A stretch of DNA of 64,000 bases from Porphyromonadaceae bacterium (lineage in GTDB: Bacteria; Bacteroidota; Bacteroidia; Bacteroidales; Porphyromonadaceae): NCBI GenBank assembly GCA_030528555.1, contig JAUMYQ010000001.1, forward strand, positions 115,532 through 179,531, given 5' to 3'. Of this stretch, positions 19,370 to 27,062 are shown piece after piece. The notes under the pieces are model-generated. The model was given only the letters and a program-made list of their open reading frames with translations. It had not been told where the DNA came from and ran no database searches. The translations under genes and the position numbers were made by a program. How positions within the stretch are numbered: position 1 is the first letter of the stretch; every line of letters starts with the position of its first letter.

Positions 19370-20866
19370 ATGCGGATAGTCATTCTAGGCTCGGGTACAA
19401 GTACGGGTATCCCAGAGGTGGGCTGTGGTTGTGCGGCCTGCATCAGCCTTGATAGGCGAGACCGACGTACGCGTTGCTCGGCCTTTGTGGTTACCGATAG
19501 TGATAAGTATATCTTGGTGGATTGTGGCCCAGACTTTAGGGAGCAGGCTGTGCGTTGTGGTATCGACAGAGTGGATGCTATTCTTTTAACTCATGAGCAC
19601 TATGACCATATCGCTGGACTGGATGATCTGCGTACTATTGCTTGGCAGCGTGAGATACCTATCTATGCAGAACGGCGTGTGCTGGATGCTCTTAGAGAGC
19701 GGATGCACTACGTCTTTCGAGAGAATCCATACCCTGGTACACCAAGGTTTAGGCTTATTGAGATTGATAGCTCGTTATCCGAAGTAGAGGTTTTAGGAGA
19801 GGTAGTGCGCCCTATTCGAGTGATGCACGGCACGCTACCCATCCTTGGCTATCAAATTGGGGAGCTGACCTACATTACGGACATGAAGACGATGACGAGT
19901 CAGGAGTGGAGTTTGTTGCCAGCTTCTCGTCTTGTCGTGATTAATGTTTTGCGTCAGAGTAAGCCACATCCTTCGCACCAATCGATAGATGATTTGCTGG
20001 CCCATTACGCTGAGCAGTCCACGCATCCTGATCTAACAGTACTCACGCATCTCTCGCATCATACTCCTACCCATCAAGCTCTTACCGACCAGCTCCCAGA
20101 GCATATTATTCCAGCTTATGATGGGCTCTGCGTAACTCTTGGTCAGGCTCTCTCAATCAAGCGACTGTCTTCGCCTCTCCGTCCTTGGGCGTATCAAGAC
20201 TGGGGGCGAATACGCTATGCCGAGGCATGGGAGCGACAGCACATCCTTTTTGATGAGCTTCTTCAACAGAAGAGGGAAGGTCTGCCTACCAGCAGCTATT
20301 TGATCTTTTGCGAGCATGAGCCAGTCTTTACTCTTGGTAAACATGGTGAGGTGGGGAACCTTCTTCTTGGTGAGGAATATTTGTGCTCTCAGGGATACGA
20401 TTGGTTCAAGGTAGAGCGAGGAGGGGATGTGACCTACCACGGTCCAGGTCAGATAACAGGCTACCCAATTCTTGACCTTGAGCGCTTCGGCATAGGTCTG
20501 AGGCGGTATATAGAGTTATTGGAAATGAGCATTATTGAGCTGATGGATCTCTATGGAGTCCGAGGTGAATTGAACCCTAAGGCTACGGGTGTTTGGCTTG
20601 ATGTGGATAAGCCACATTTGGCGCGCAAGATCTGTGCCATTGGTGTTCGTAGTAGTCGTTATGTGACGATGCATGGTTTCGCTCTCAATGTCAATACGGA
20701 TCTTAAGCCTTTTACTCTCATTAACCCTTGTGGCTTCAAAGAGGGGAAAGTAACATCATTGGCTCAGGAAGTTGGTTACGAGCTGGATTTTACTGTGATT
20801 AAGCATCAACTTTCTGGTATACTATTCAATCAATTTCGTGCCTATTTGGCTAATCCATGGGACTAG
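19370..20866 (+). CDS. lipB: Fusion of a PhnP-like metallo-beta-lactamase-fold hydrolase with octanoyltransferase LipB
   Basis: One open frame encodes two enzymes. Residues 1 to about 260 form an MBL-fold hydrolase of the PhnP/RNase Z-like group: LGSGTSTGIPEVGCGC with clustered cysteines, the metal motif H75-E-H77-Y-D79-H80, and later His residues (MHGTLPILGYQI, THLSHHTPTH). Residues about 265-498 are LipB, which moves the octanoyl group from acyl carrier protein to lipoyl domains: FCEHEPVFTLGKHG, RGGDVTYHGPGQITGYPIL, catalytic K420 in ARKICAIGVR and C454 in INPCGF. No start codon or ribosome site is evident at the junction, and both halves keep their key residues. It lies 12 bases after murB. 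The lipoyl half is certain; the substrate of the MBL half is unknown. Confidence 0.88.
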   Translation: MRIVILGSGTSTGIPEVGCGCAACISLDRRDRRTRCSAFVVTDSDKYILVDCGPDFREQAVRCGIDRVDAILLTHEHYDHIAGLDDLRTIAWQREIPIYAERRVLDALRERMHYVFRENPYPGTPRFRLIEIDSSLSEVEVLGEVVRPIRVMHGTLPILGYQIGELTYITDMKTMTSQEWSLLPASRLVVINVLRQSKPHPSHQSIDDLLAHYAEQSTHPDLTVLTHLSHHTPTHQALTDQLPEHIIPAYDGLCVTLGQALSIKRLSSPLRPWAYQDWGRIRYAEAWERQHILFDELLQQKREGLPTSSYLIFCEHEPVFTLGKHGEVGNLLLGEEYLCSQGYDWFKVERGGDVTYHGPGQITGYPILDLERFGIGLRRYIELLEMSIIELMDLYGVRGELNPKATGVWLDVDKPHLARKICAIGVRSSRYVTMHGFALNVNTDLKPFTLINPCGFKEGKVTSLAQEVGYELDFTVIKHQLSGILFNQFRAYLANPWD

Positions 20867-20909
20867 GTTCTTGGGTGTTAGATAGGCCTTCAAGCAATTC
20901 TAATTCATT

Positions 20910-22082
20910 ATGACAGGATTAACGTTGACGACACCGTCACTTCTTTTTTCGGCCATATCGCTTATACTGTTGGCCTATACTAATCGTTTCTTATCTTATG
21001 CCTCTGTGGTACGCAACCTCAAGGATAAGTATGATAGTAATCCTCAATCAGATCCTTCATCCTTGAGGCAAATTCGCAACCTTGTCAAGCGACTTCAGCT
21101 CATTCGAGCGATGCAGATTTTAGGTGCAGGTAGCCTTCTTTTCTGCATAACAGCCATGTTCTTTATATATATAGAGTATCCATTGTTGGCAGATTGGATT
21201 TTCGGTAGTGGTATGGTTATGCTTGCGGCTTCGCTCTGCATATGTATTTGGGAAATCCAAATCTCTGTGCAGGCCCTAGAGGTCAATCTCGAGACCATTA
21301 AGGAAAGACAAAGAGATAGAGAGCCTTTTGTGGTGATACGTAAACATGACAAGGCGCAGATGCGTGGTGGTAAGTTTGAGGAACGCAAGGGGCAGAAAGA
21401 CAAGGAACAGGCTGGTAGAGCAAAGCGTAAGCAGCAGGGTGAGGAAAAGCCTCAGCGCAATGAAGAAAAATCTCAGCGAGGAGAAGTGCGAGATGAACGC
21501 AGAGAGGATAGAGCCTTGCGAGGAGAAGAGCATAAGCCGCAGGTCGAAGACAAATCTCAACTTGGTGAAGTTCGTAGGGCGCGCGGAGAAGATAACTCTC
21601 ATCAGGGACGGGAGCAGAGACAAGAGAGTCGTACTAATGCCACCAAGCGTGTTCGCGAAGTCCGTTCCGACCAAGAGAACCAACCTCAGGTCGTAAGTTC
21701 TACAGAGCGTAAAGAAGGGCAGAGAGGTGTACGTCCTGTACGGCAGCCTCGTCGTGAGCCACGCCATGAAGGAGAGGATACACGTCAGCGCAATGATCAA
21801 ATGGCTAATGTCGTATCCGAAGTTCCAACTCAAGTGGCTTCGGAACCCAAGGCAGAAGTACCTGCCACTCCTCGCGCTCAGAATGTAGTGGTTAAGGTAA
21901 ATCGCCCCGAGCCTAAGGCGGAACAGGCCTCTCCACGTACGCAGAGTGAGGTTGTCAAGGTAGAGCGTTCAGAGCCTAAAGTGGAGCAGTCTACCCCTCG
22001 TGTACAGAATGAGATAATCAAGGTAGATCGTCCTGAGATCAGGGCGGAGCAATCAGCCTCCGCAGGCTCTACAAACGAATAG
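20910..22082 (+). CDS. DUF2721-like membrane protein with long charged repetitive tail
   Basis: Residues 1 to about 140 resemble DUF2721 proteins: an N-terminal membrane segment (about 8-24), the cytoplasmic RFLSYASVVRNLKDKY, then two membrane segments (about 66-88 and 92-114). Residues about 140-390 are a disordered, highly charged tail rich in Glu, Arg, Lys and Gln. The end holds about four degenerate repeats of some 20 residues beginning EPKAE/EPKVE/EIRAE and carrying VVKV or IIKV. The tail would be cytoplasmic if the first segment enters from outside, but topology is not certain. The function of DUF2721 is unknown; the tail might bind nucleic acid or another charged partner. Confidence 0.75.
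   Translation: MTGLTLTTPSLLFSAISLILLAYTNRFLSYASVVRNLKDKYDSNPQSDPSSLRQIRNLVKRLQLIRAMQILGAGSLLFCITAMFFIYIEYPLLADWIFGSGMVMLAASLCICIWEIQISVQALEVNLETIKERQRDREPFVVIRKHDKAQMRGGKFEERKGQKDKEQAGRAKRKQQGEEKPQRNEEKSQRGEVRDERREDRALRGEEHKPQVEDKSQLGEVRRARGEDNSHQGREQRQESRTNATKRVREVRSDQENQPQVVSSTERKEGQRGVRPVRQPRREPRHEGEDTRQRNDQMANVVSEVPTQVASEPKAEVPATPRAQNVVVKVNRPEPKAEQASPRTQSEVVKVERSEPKVEQSTPRVQNEIIKVDRPEIRAEQSASAGSTNE
21838..22068 (+). repeat. Degenerate tandem repeats inside the DUF2721 protein tail
   Basis: In-frame units of about 60-66 bases encode EPKAEVPATPRAQNVVVKV, EPKAEQASPRTQSEVVKV, EPKVEQSTPRVQNEIIKV and a partial fourth starting EIRAEQS. The pattern suggests growth by duplication and a length that may vary between strains. 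Confidence 0.75.
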
Positions 22083-22090
22083 ACTAATTA

Positions 22091-22163
22091 GTGCGCTTGC
22101 ACCCATTATAGGGTGCAAGCGCACGCTATATAGAGTGCATTAGCACCCTATAATGGGTGCTAA
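22091..22163. repeat. Two adjacent hairpins with mutually inverted cores
   Basis: Hairpin 1 spans 22091-22124 with a perfect 14-bp stem and ATTATA loop. Hairpin 2 spans 22140-22163 with a perfect 9-bp stem and TATAAT loop. The 18-base core GCACCCATTATAGGGTGC of the first is the exact reverse complement of the core at 22143-22160. The two can therefore each form a hairpin or pair with each other. No U-tract follows, so this is not an ordinary terminator, although it lies between two genes on the same strand. Confidence 0.85.
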
Positions 22164-22217
22164 CTTGCGTAAAGAGACTTCGGTCAAAAGAACCAATTTG
22201 CATAAACTACTGAGACA

Positions 22218-23525
22218 ATGAAAAGAGTATTTGTATGGATGCTCATGGGTACCCTCTTCTTCGGTTTTGGTTGCCAGAAGGAGCATGGGCAAGAACCTAA
22301 GCTAGTGGATGATTCGACCAATCAGCCTACACCTCCTACGTCAGAGGGTGGCGGTAAGGCGGATAGCGAGGGTGAAACGCCCAATACACCTGGGCCAAAG
22401 ACAGACGAGATAGACGTTAAGCTATTTGCTCAGCCTGATGCTTCGTTTGTTGCCCTTCCCGAGAGCAAGGCACAGCGAGCTATTATGTTGCTGAAGCAGT
22501 ACGACCCACAGGAAGCCCTCAACAAGGAAAGCCTTGGTATGAGCCAGGGCGAGTGGCAAGAAATTAGGGACTTTACCTTGAAGCTCGTAGACCCATCGGA
22601 GGATAAGTATAAGCAGTTGCTCACCATTCTCGGCTGGGTTCATCGTAATATCAAGTACGAGCACGGTGACAACACGGCCTATGCGACTTTTCGCAACCGT
22701 GCAGCCATTTGTCAAGGTAAGTCTTACCTCTTCAAGGCGATGTGTCACGCCATCGACATTCCAGTCTTAGTTGCAGGAGGGTATCTAGGTCAGCAGGGAG
22801 GGCATGCCTGGTGCTATGCTTATGTCGAAGGCGAATGGTATGTGGCAGACCCAACTAATAGGGCACATCCCTTCCATATCGACAACACTTCTGCCTATGA
22901 TCGTTCTCTGATTATCGAGCAGTTTGAGGGTATCCTCTACGAAGACGAAGCTTTTGCCTACACCTACGAGGATGGGATGCTCACGGTGCATACCATAAAG
23001 GCTAGCGAGGCAACTTACATCGTTGTACCTTATGGTGTAAAGGGCGTGCAGATCGGCAATTTCAATCCGCTTATTGCTTCGGTTAAGCAGGGCGTATTGG
23101 TGTATCTGGGGGACAACATTCGAGCCATTGGGGTTGAAGGTCGTCGCCCTAAGAGCCGTGCTGGCGAGAAATATCGCCTAGCACTTCAGACATCTAATCA
23201 GTATCTCGAGGATTATCGGGGGGCAATCTACGAGCGTAAGCCTAGCCAAGGAAAGTTGCTACCTGTGTATACGCCTCCAATGAAGAGGCTATACCTTAAG
23301 GGAGAATCAGTGATCGATAAGAATACACTTACGAACCACGATCAGGTGGAGGTCATCGTCTTTGGTAAGGGGGTGCAGCGTGTGGAGAGCGATGCCGTGG
23401 AGGGCTGTCCCAACCTGCGGACGGTTTATTTGCCACAGAGTGCAGTGAGCGTTGCTTCGAACGCATTCACTGGTTCTAATTACTCTGTTCAGATCAAGTA
23501 TTATACAGAGGGGCAAGAGCCTTAG
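22218..23525 (+). CDS. Transglutaminase-like lipoprotein with C-terminal leucine-rich-type segment
   Basis: Lipoprotein with Cys19 in GFGC, followed by a Pro/Thr/Gly/Glu-rich linker to about residue 70. Residues about 110-240 are a transglutaminase/protease-like core with a full papain-like triad: C165 in ICQGKSYLF, H196 in GGHAWCYAYV and D211 in VADPTN. The C-terminal part (about 380-430) resembles a BspA-like leucine-rich repeat (VIVFGKGVQRVESDAVEGCPNLRTVYLP). It is probably an outer-surface enzyme acting on peptides or peptide cross-links, which is inference. It is preceded by the twin hairpins and has no obvious co-transcribed partner. Confidence 0.82.
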   Translation: MKRVFVWMLMGTLFFGFGCQKEHGQEPKLVDDSTNQPTPPTSEGGGKADSEGETPNTPGPKTDEIDVKLFAQPDASFVALPESKAQRAIMLLKQYDPQEALNKESLGMSQGEWQEIRDFTLKLVDPSEDKYKQLLTILGWVHRNIKYEHGDNTAYATFRNRAAICQGKSYLFKAMCHAIDIPVLVAGGYLGQQGGHAWCYAYVEGEWYVADPTNRAHPFHIDNTSAYDRSLIIEQFEGILYEDEAFAYTYEDGMLTVHTIKASEATYIVVPYGVKGVQIGNFNPLIASVKQGVLVYLGDNIRAIGVEGRRPKSRAGEKYRLALQTSNQYLEDYRGAIYERKPSQGKLLPVYTPPMKRLYLKGESVIDKNTLTNHDQVEVIVFGKGVQRVESDAVEGCPNLRTVYLPQSAVSVASNAFTGSNYSVQIKYYTEGQEP

Positions 23526-23558
23526 CCCTCAGATAAAGTAAAAGAGCGTAATATATTC

Positions 23559-23566
23559 TATATTTG
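23559..23566 (+). promoter_or_regulatory. Probable -7 element upstream of the GH130 gene
   Basis: TATATTTG matches TAnnTTTG and lies 45 bases before the ATG at 23612. No good -33 element was identified at the standard spacing. Confidence 0.35.
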
Positions 23567-23611
23567 CTGGCAGAAAATTCGTTATTCAATCATATTTAAA
23601 GAACCGATATT

Positions 23612-24610
23612 ATGAGCAAGATTAAGATCGTGGGTCAGTCGATGCCCGATATGCCTTGGCAAGATCGTCCAGCGGGGTCTAAAGAAGTGCTATGGCGTTA
23701 CTCAGAGAACCCTATTATTCCGCGTGATCTGCTGCCTACCTCCAACAGCATTTTTAACAGTGCTGTGGTTCGCTTCGGTGATGGCTACGCAGGGGTGTTC
23801 CGTTGTGATGATACCAATCGTCGCATGCGCCTACACGTTGGTTGCAGTGAGGATGGCATCAATTGGAATATCAATCCAGAGCCACTTAAGTTTGAGTGCC
23901 AAGACGAGGAGATTGGTACATGGGTGTATGGCTATGATCCTCGTGTGGTATTCATCGAAGACCGTTACTATGTGACGTGGTGCAATGGCTATCATGGTCC
24001 TACGATAGGAGTAGCTTATACGTTTGACTTCAAAACGTTTCATCAGGTAGAGAACGCTTTCTTGCCATTCAATCGCAATGGGGTACTCTTCCCACGCAAG
24101 ATCAATGGCAACTTCGCAATGCTTAGTCGCCCCAGTGATAATGGTCACACGCCGTTTGGTGATATCTTCTATAGCGAGTCTCCCGAGCTAGAGTATTGGG
24201 GGCGTCATCGTCATGTAATGAGCCCCGCGCCATTTGAAGACAGCGCTTGGCAGTGTACGAAGATTGGTGCTGGACCTATCCCCATCGAGACGAGTGAGGG
24301 CTGGCTGCTTATCTACCACGGTGTGCTTAATAGCTGCAATGGTTTCGTGTATGCCTTCGGCTCTGCACTGCTCGACCTTGATCAGCCATGGAAAGTGAAG
24401 TATCGCTCGGGCCCCTACCTCATCTCGCCACGTGAAACGTACGAGTGTATGGGCGATGTGCCCAATGTGACCTTCCCTTGTGCTGCGTTGCACGATGTAG
24501 ATACAGGGCGTATCGCTATCTACTATGGTTGTGCCGACACAGTGACGGGGCTCGCTTTCGGTTACATTGATGAGATAGTTGAGTTCACCAAGAAACACTC
24601 TATTATCTAG
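23612..24610 (+). CDS. GH130 beta-mannoside phosphorylase
   Basis: Cytoplasmic phosphorylase of glycoside hydrolase family 130, which splits beta-1,4-mannosidic bonds with phosphate to give mannose-1-phosphate. Family features include [38 protein letters not shown], the long [19 protein letters not shown] segment of the five-bladed propeller, and [18 protein letters not shown]. The length of 332 residues is normal and no signal peptide is present. Substrate could be Man-GlcNAc or mannooligosaccharides; sequence alone does not decide. The next gene starts 17 bases later. Confidence 0.88.
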   Translation: MSKIKIVGQSMPDMPWQDRPAGSKEVLWRYSENPIIPRDLLPTSNSIFNSAVVRFGDGYAGVFRCDDTNRRMRLHVGCSEDGINWNINPEPLKFECQDEEIGTWVYGYDPRVVFIEDRYYVTWCNGYHGPTIGVAYTFDFKTFHQVENAFLPFNRNGVLFPRKINGNFAMLSRPSDNGHTPFGDIFYSESPELEYWGRHRHVMSPAPFEDSAWQCTKIGAGPIPIETSEGWLLIYHGVLNSCNGFVYAFGSALLDLDQPWKVKYRSGPYLISPRETYECMGDVPNVTFPCAALHDVDTGRIAIYYGCADTVTGLAFGYIDEIVEFTKKHSII

Positions 24611-24627
24611 GCTTGAGATCCGTTAAG

Positions 24628-25041
24628 ATGAAAAAGCTATTGATAGGAGGATTGGCTTTCGTGGGGCTTCTCTCTAGCTGCTGTGGTAGCAGTACTTGCG
24701 TCAAGGATACTGGTAAGGTTGTCGATACAGTATCTGTTACTGCCGCAGAGGTTGTAGAGGTGTATTCTGGGGTTATTCCAGCTGCTTCTGCTGAGGGGAT
24801 GACGATGATTCTGAGTCTTCGAGGTGATGGTACATACTCTGAGATATTACTTGCTCAGGTAGCAGGCGCTGCTGAGGATGTCACTGAGGGGCGGTTCGAG
24901 CTCCGAGGTGATACGCTTATCCTCATGCCAAATGGTGAGCTCCCTATGGTTCGAGGTCTGCTTGGTTCTGAGGTCATTCGGCTGCTGGATGCTGATGGCA
25001 ATCTCCCAGAGATACCCTATGAACTGAAGCTCCAAAAATAG
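24628..25041 (+). CDS. NlpE-like lipoprotein
   Basis: I place the start at the ATG at 24628 (MKKLLIGGLAF), because this gives a normal lipoprotein signal with lipobox LLSSC (Cys18). An in-frame TTG start at 24613 would only add five residues. The mature part has the NlpE N-domain pattern: YSGVIPAASAEGMTMILSLRGDGTYSEILL. The CxxC pair that classical NlpE carries in this loop is absent (it reads PAASAEG), so redox or copper sensing by that route is unlikely. 137 residues. It is followed by a strong terminator. Confidence 0.72.
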   Translation: MKKLLIGGLAFVGLLSSCCGSSTCVKDTGKVVDTVSVTAAEVVEVYSGVIPAASAEGMTMILSLRGDGTYSEILLAQVAGAAEDVTEGRFELRGDTLILMPNGELPMVRGLLGSEVIRLLDADGNLPEIPYELKLQK

Positions 25042-25055
25042 CATCGGAATAAGAT

Positions 25056-25100
25056 GTATAGGCGGTACGATGAGCCAAATATCGTGCCGCCTATACTTTT
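25056..25100 (+). terminator. Terminator behind the NlpE-like gene
   Basis: A 16-bp stem (25056-25071 with 25081-25096, one G-U pair) with a nine-base loop is followed by TTTT. It lies 15 bases after the stop codon. Its position also argues against an upstream start at 25054 for the next gene. Confidence 0.85.
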
Positions 25101-25131
25101 GACAACAGTCACTATATGTTATAGAAGAGTT

Positions 25132-25704
25132 ATGAACAAGTCGCTTACTTTCTTGATTTATTCGGGTATTTGGTTGCTTTTGGTACTGGTGCAGACTTTC
25201 ATTACATCGGCCATGGGCGATACTCCTAGTGTGTTGATGAGCCCCGAGTTGTATTATTCGACATGGATACTAGATGTGTATCTCATCATGTTGTTTTATC
25301 TGAACTACTATCTTATTGTTCCTAAGATGATTCGCCGTAGGCTCTTTCTTCCTTACTTCGGAGTAGTGGTTCTGGCATCGCTTGTAGGTTTCTTGCTTCC
25401 TATCGTGCTGTATGTTGCATGGCAGTGGACGATGCCTGGTACGCCTGTTGGCATTGCTCCGCTGAGCTCTGTCGGTGTGCTTGGAGCAGTAGCAGCTATG
25501 AGTATAGGTCTCGCTATACGTAGTGTTTTGGAATGGGTACGTCTAGAGAAGAAGCTTGTTGAGATAGAGGCATTGCATCGGACTGATCGGTTTGAGAAGG
25601 TTGCGGTCTCTCGCTCTTCGGCATCTGAGCCTGAGCAGGTATTGAGGGAGCATGAGCCCGAACTCATGCCCTCCGTAAAGCTTGAGCCAATGGATGAGTT
25701 GTAG
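25132..25704 (+). CDS. Membrane protein resembling a LytS-type sensor kinase without the kinase domain
   Basis: Start chosen at 25132 (MNKSLTFLIYSGIW) because the upstream alternative would run through the terminator stem. Four membrane segments lie at about residues 6-26, 46-64, 78-98 and 108-130. The pattern STWILDVYLIMLFYLNYYLIVPKMIRRR is that of the N-terminal sensor half of Bacteroidetes LytS/AlgZ-type histidine kinases. The linker helix LEWVRLEKKLVEIEALH follows, but the protein then ends with an acidic tail at 190 residues, with no NPHFLFN phosphoacceptor or ATPase motifs. It is either a reduced regulator or a decayed kinase. Function unknown. Confidence 0.6.
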   Translation: MNKSLTFLIYSGIWLLLVLVQTFITSAMGDTPSVLMSPELYYSTWILDVYLIMLFYLNYYLIVPKMIRRRLFLPYFGVVVLASLVGFLLPIVLYVAWQWTMPGTPVGIAPLSSVGVLGAVAAMSIGLAIRSVLEWVRLEKKLVEIEALHRTDRFEKVAVSRSSASEPEQVLREHEPELMPSVKLEPMDEL

Positions 25705-25812
25705 TTTCTAGGTATAAGTCCTCAATTTAAGGATGCCAGAGTGGAATGTAATTTTACTTCGGCCTCCTTTGTCTTATTAAGTCTTTTGAAAAAAGGTCTT
25801 TTTACTTCCTCT

Positions 25813-25845
25813 AAAAAGTGCTCGGGAATATTTTGTATAAAATGG
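25813..25845. repeat. Possible degraded fragment of the dispersed hairpin repeat
   Basis: AAAAAGTGCTCGGGAATATT resembles the left end of copy C (GAAAAATGCTCGGGAATACT at 42820). The rest of the repeat is absent. The match is short and could be chance. Confidence 0.3.
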
Positions 25846-25894
25846 GGTGCTTTGGTTGTTAATGGGATACAGAGACAGATTGCTATCTATTGTT

Positions 25895-25902
25895 TATATT
25901 TG
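25895..25902 (+). promoter_or_regulatory. Probable -7 element of glycosyltransferase gene
   Basis: TATATTTG fits TAnnTTTG, 43 bases before the ATG at 25946. No standard -33 element is clear. Confidence 0.35.
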
Positions 25903-25945
25903 TTTGGTTCTTATTTGCGGAATCACACATTATTAACAGAGCGTT

Positions 25946-27055
25946 ATGCGTATTGTCTATAATATACTTAATACTTGGTACTCTGGAGGTCTGACAAGGG
26001 TTTTGGCCAATAAGGCAAACTATTTGGTAGAGCATGGCTACGAAGTGTTTGTTGTTACTACAGATCAGATGGGGCAGGGGCACTTTTATACTATGAGTGA
26101 CAAGATTACTTTCATCGACCTCGGTATCAACTATCACATTCATGACCAAGAGGGGCTGCTTGGAAAGCTACGACATGTGCCAATGAAGGTCTATCGACAC
26201 AAGCGGCTTTTGGGGCGTATACTTAGGAAATTGAAGGCGGACATAGTGATCTCGCTCTTTGGCAAAGAAGCCTTCTTCTTGCCGAGTATCAAAGATGGCA
26301 GTCGTAAGGTTCTGGAAGCGCACGGCTCTCGTTACACTTGGGTGCATTCGCGTCACGGTCTGGTGGGGAATATCCAGAGCTGGCTAGACCTAAAGCTTGT
26401 GCATCGCTTTGACAAATTCGTTGTCTTGACGCACGAAGATAAGCCTGATTGGGGCAACTTACCTAATATTACCGTCATTACCAATGCCAACTCATTCGAG
26501 TCTGAAGAGCTCTCGCCCTTGACAAGCAAGGTTGTTTTGGCCGCTGGTCGCTACGGCTATCAAAAGAATTTTGAGAGCTTACTGGAGGCCTGGGCAATTG
26601 TTCATAAGGCTTATCCTGATTGGGAGCTGCGTCTGCGTGGCGAGGGGTTGGAACAGCTTGATGGAGAGCTAGATCGCCTTGGTATTACTTCGAGCGTTTC
26701 ACGGGCGAACTCCAAGAATATGCTTCCCGAGTATCTTGATAGCTCTATTTTCGTTCTCAGCTCTCGGCATGAGGGGCTGGGGCTTGTGCTGCTTGAGGCT
26801 CAGGTGTGTGGCGTGCCGTTGGTTTCGTACGCCTGCAAGTGTGGTCCGAGTGAGATTATCGTTGAGGGCGAGAATGGCTTCCTTGTGCCAGTAGGCGATC
26901 ATGAAGCCCTTGCCGAGCGACTTATGCGCTTAATAGCCTCGCCTGAGCTGCGTGGGCATATGGGCCAGAATGCCAAACGGCACTCTCAACGGTTTGCAGA
27001 GGAGGCCATCATGGCGCAGTGGCATAAGCTATTTGTATCACTTACCAAACGTTAG
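25946..27055 (+). CDS. Family 4 glycosyltransferase
   Basis: GT-B fold sugar transferase acting at the inner face of the cytoplasmic membrane. The N-terminal half begins MRIVYNILNTWYSGGLTRVLANKANYL (the GG loop of GT4 enzymes). The donor-binding half has AAGRYGYQKNFESLLEAW and the EGLGLVLLEAQVCGVPLVSY segment, whose two Glu form the EX7E motif, then GPSEIIVEGENGFLVPVGD. 369 residues, no membrane segments. The acceptor is unknown; lipopolysaccharide or surface glycan assembly is likely. pdxH starts 7 bases after its stop. Confidence 0.88.
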   Translation: MRIVYNILNTWYSGGLTRVLANKANYLVEHGYEVFVVTTDQMGQGHFYTMSDKITFIDLGINYHIHDQEGLLGKLRHVPMKVYRHKRLLGRILRKLKADIVISLFGKEAFFLPSIKDGSRKVLEAHGSRYTWVHSRHGLVGNIQSWLDLKLVHRFDKFVVLTHEDKPDWGNLPNITVITNANSFESEELSPLTSKVVLAAGRYGYQKNFESLLEAWAIVHKAYPDWELRLRGEGLEQLDGELDRLGITSSVSRANSKNMLPEYLDSSIFVLSSRHEGLGLVLLEAQVCGVPLVSYACKCGPSEIIVEGENGFLVPVGDHEALAERLMRLIASPELRGHMGQNAKRHSQRFAEEAIMAQWHKLFVSLTKR

Positions 27056-27062
27056 AGGAGGG

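Noticed and set aside
26952-27062. Upstream extension of pdxH overlapping the glycosyltransferase gene
   Set aside because: The extra 37 residues are read through the end of the glycosyltransferase gene. The ATG at 27063 has a good AGGAGG-type site and gives the normal family N-terminus.
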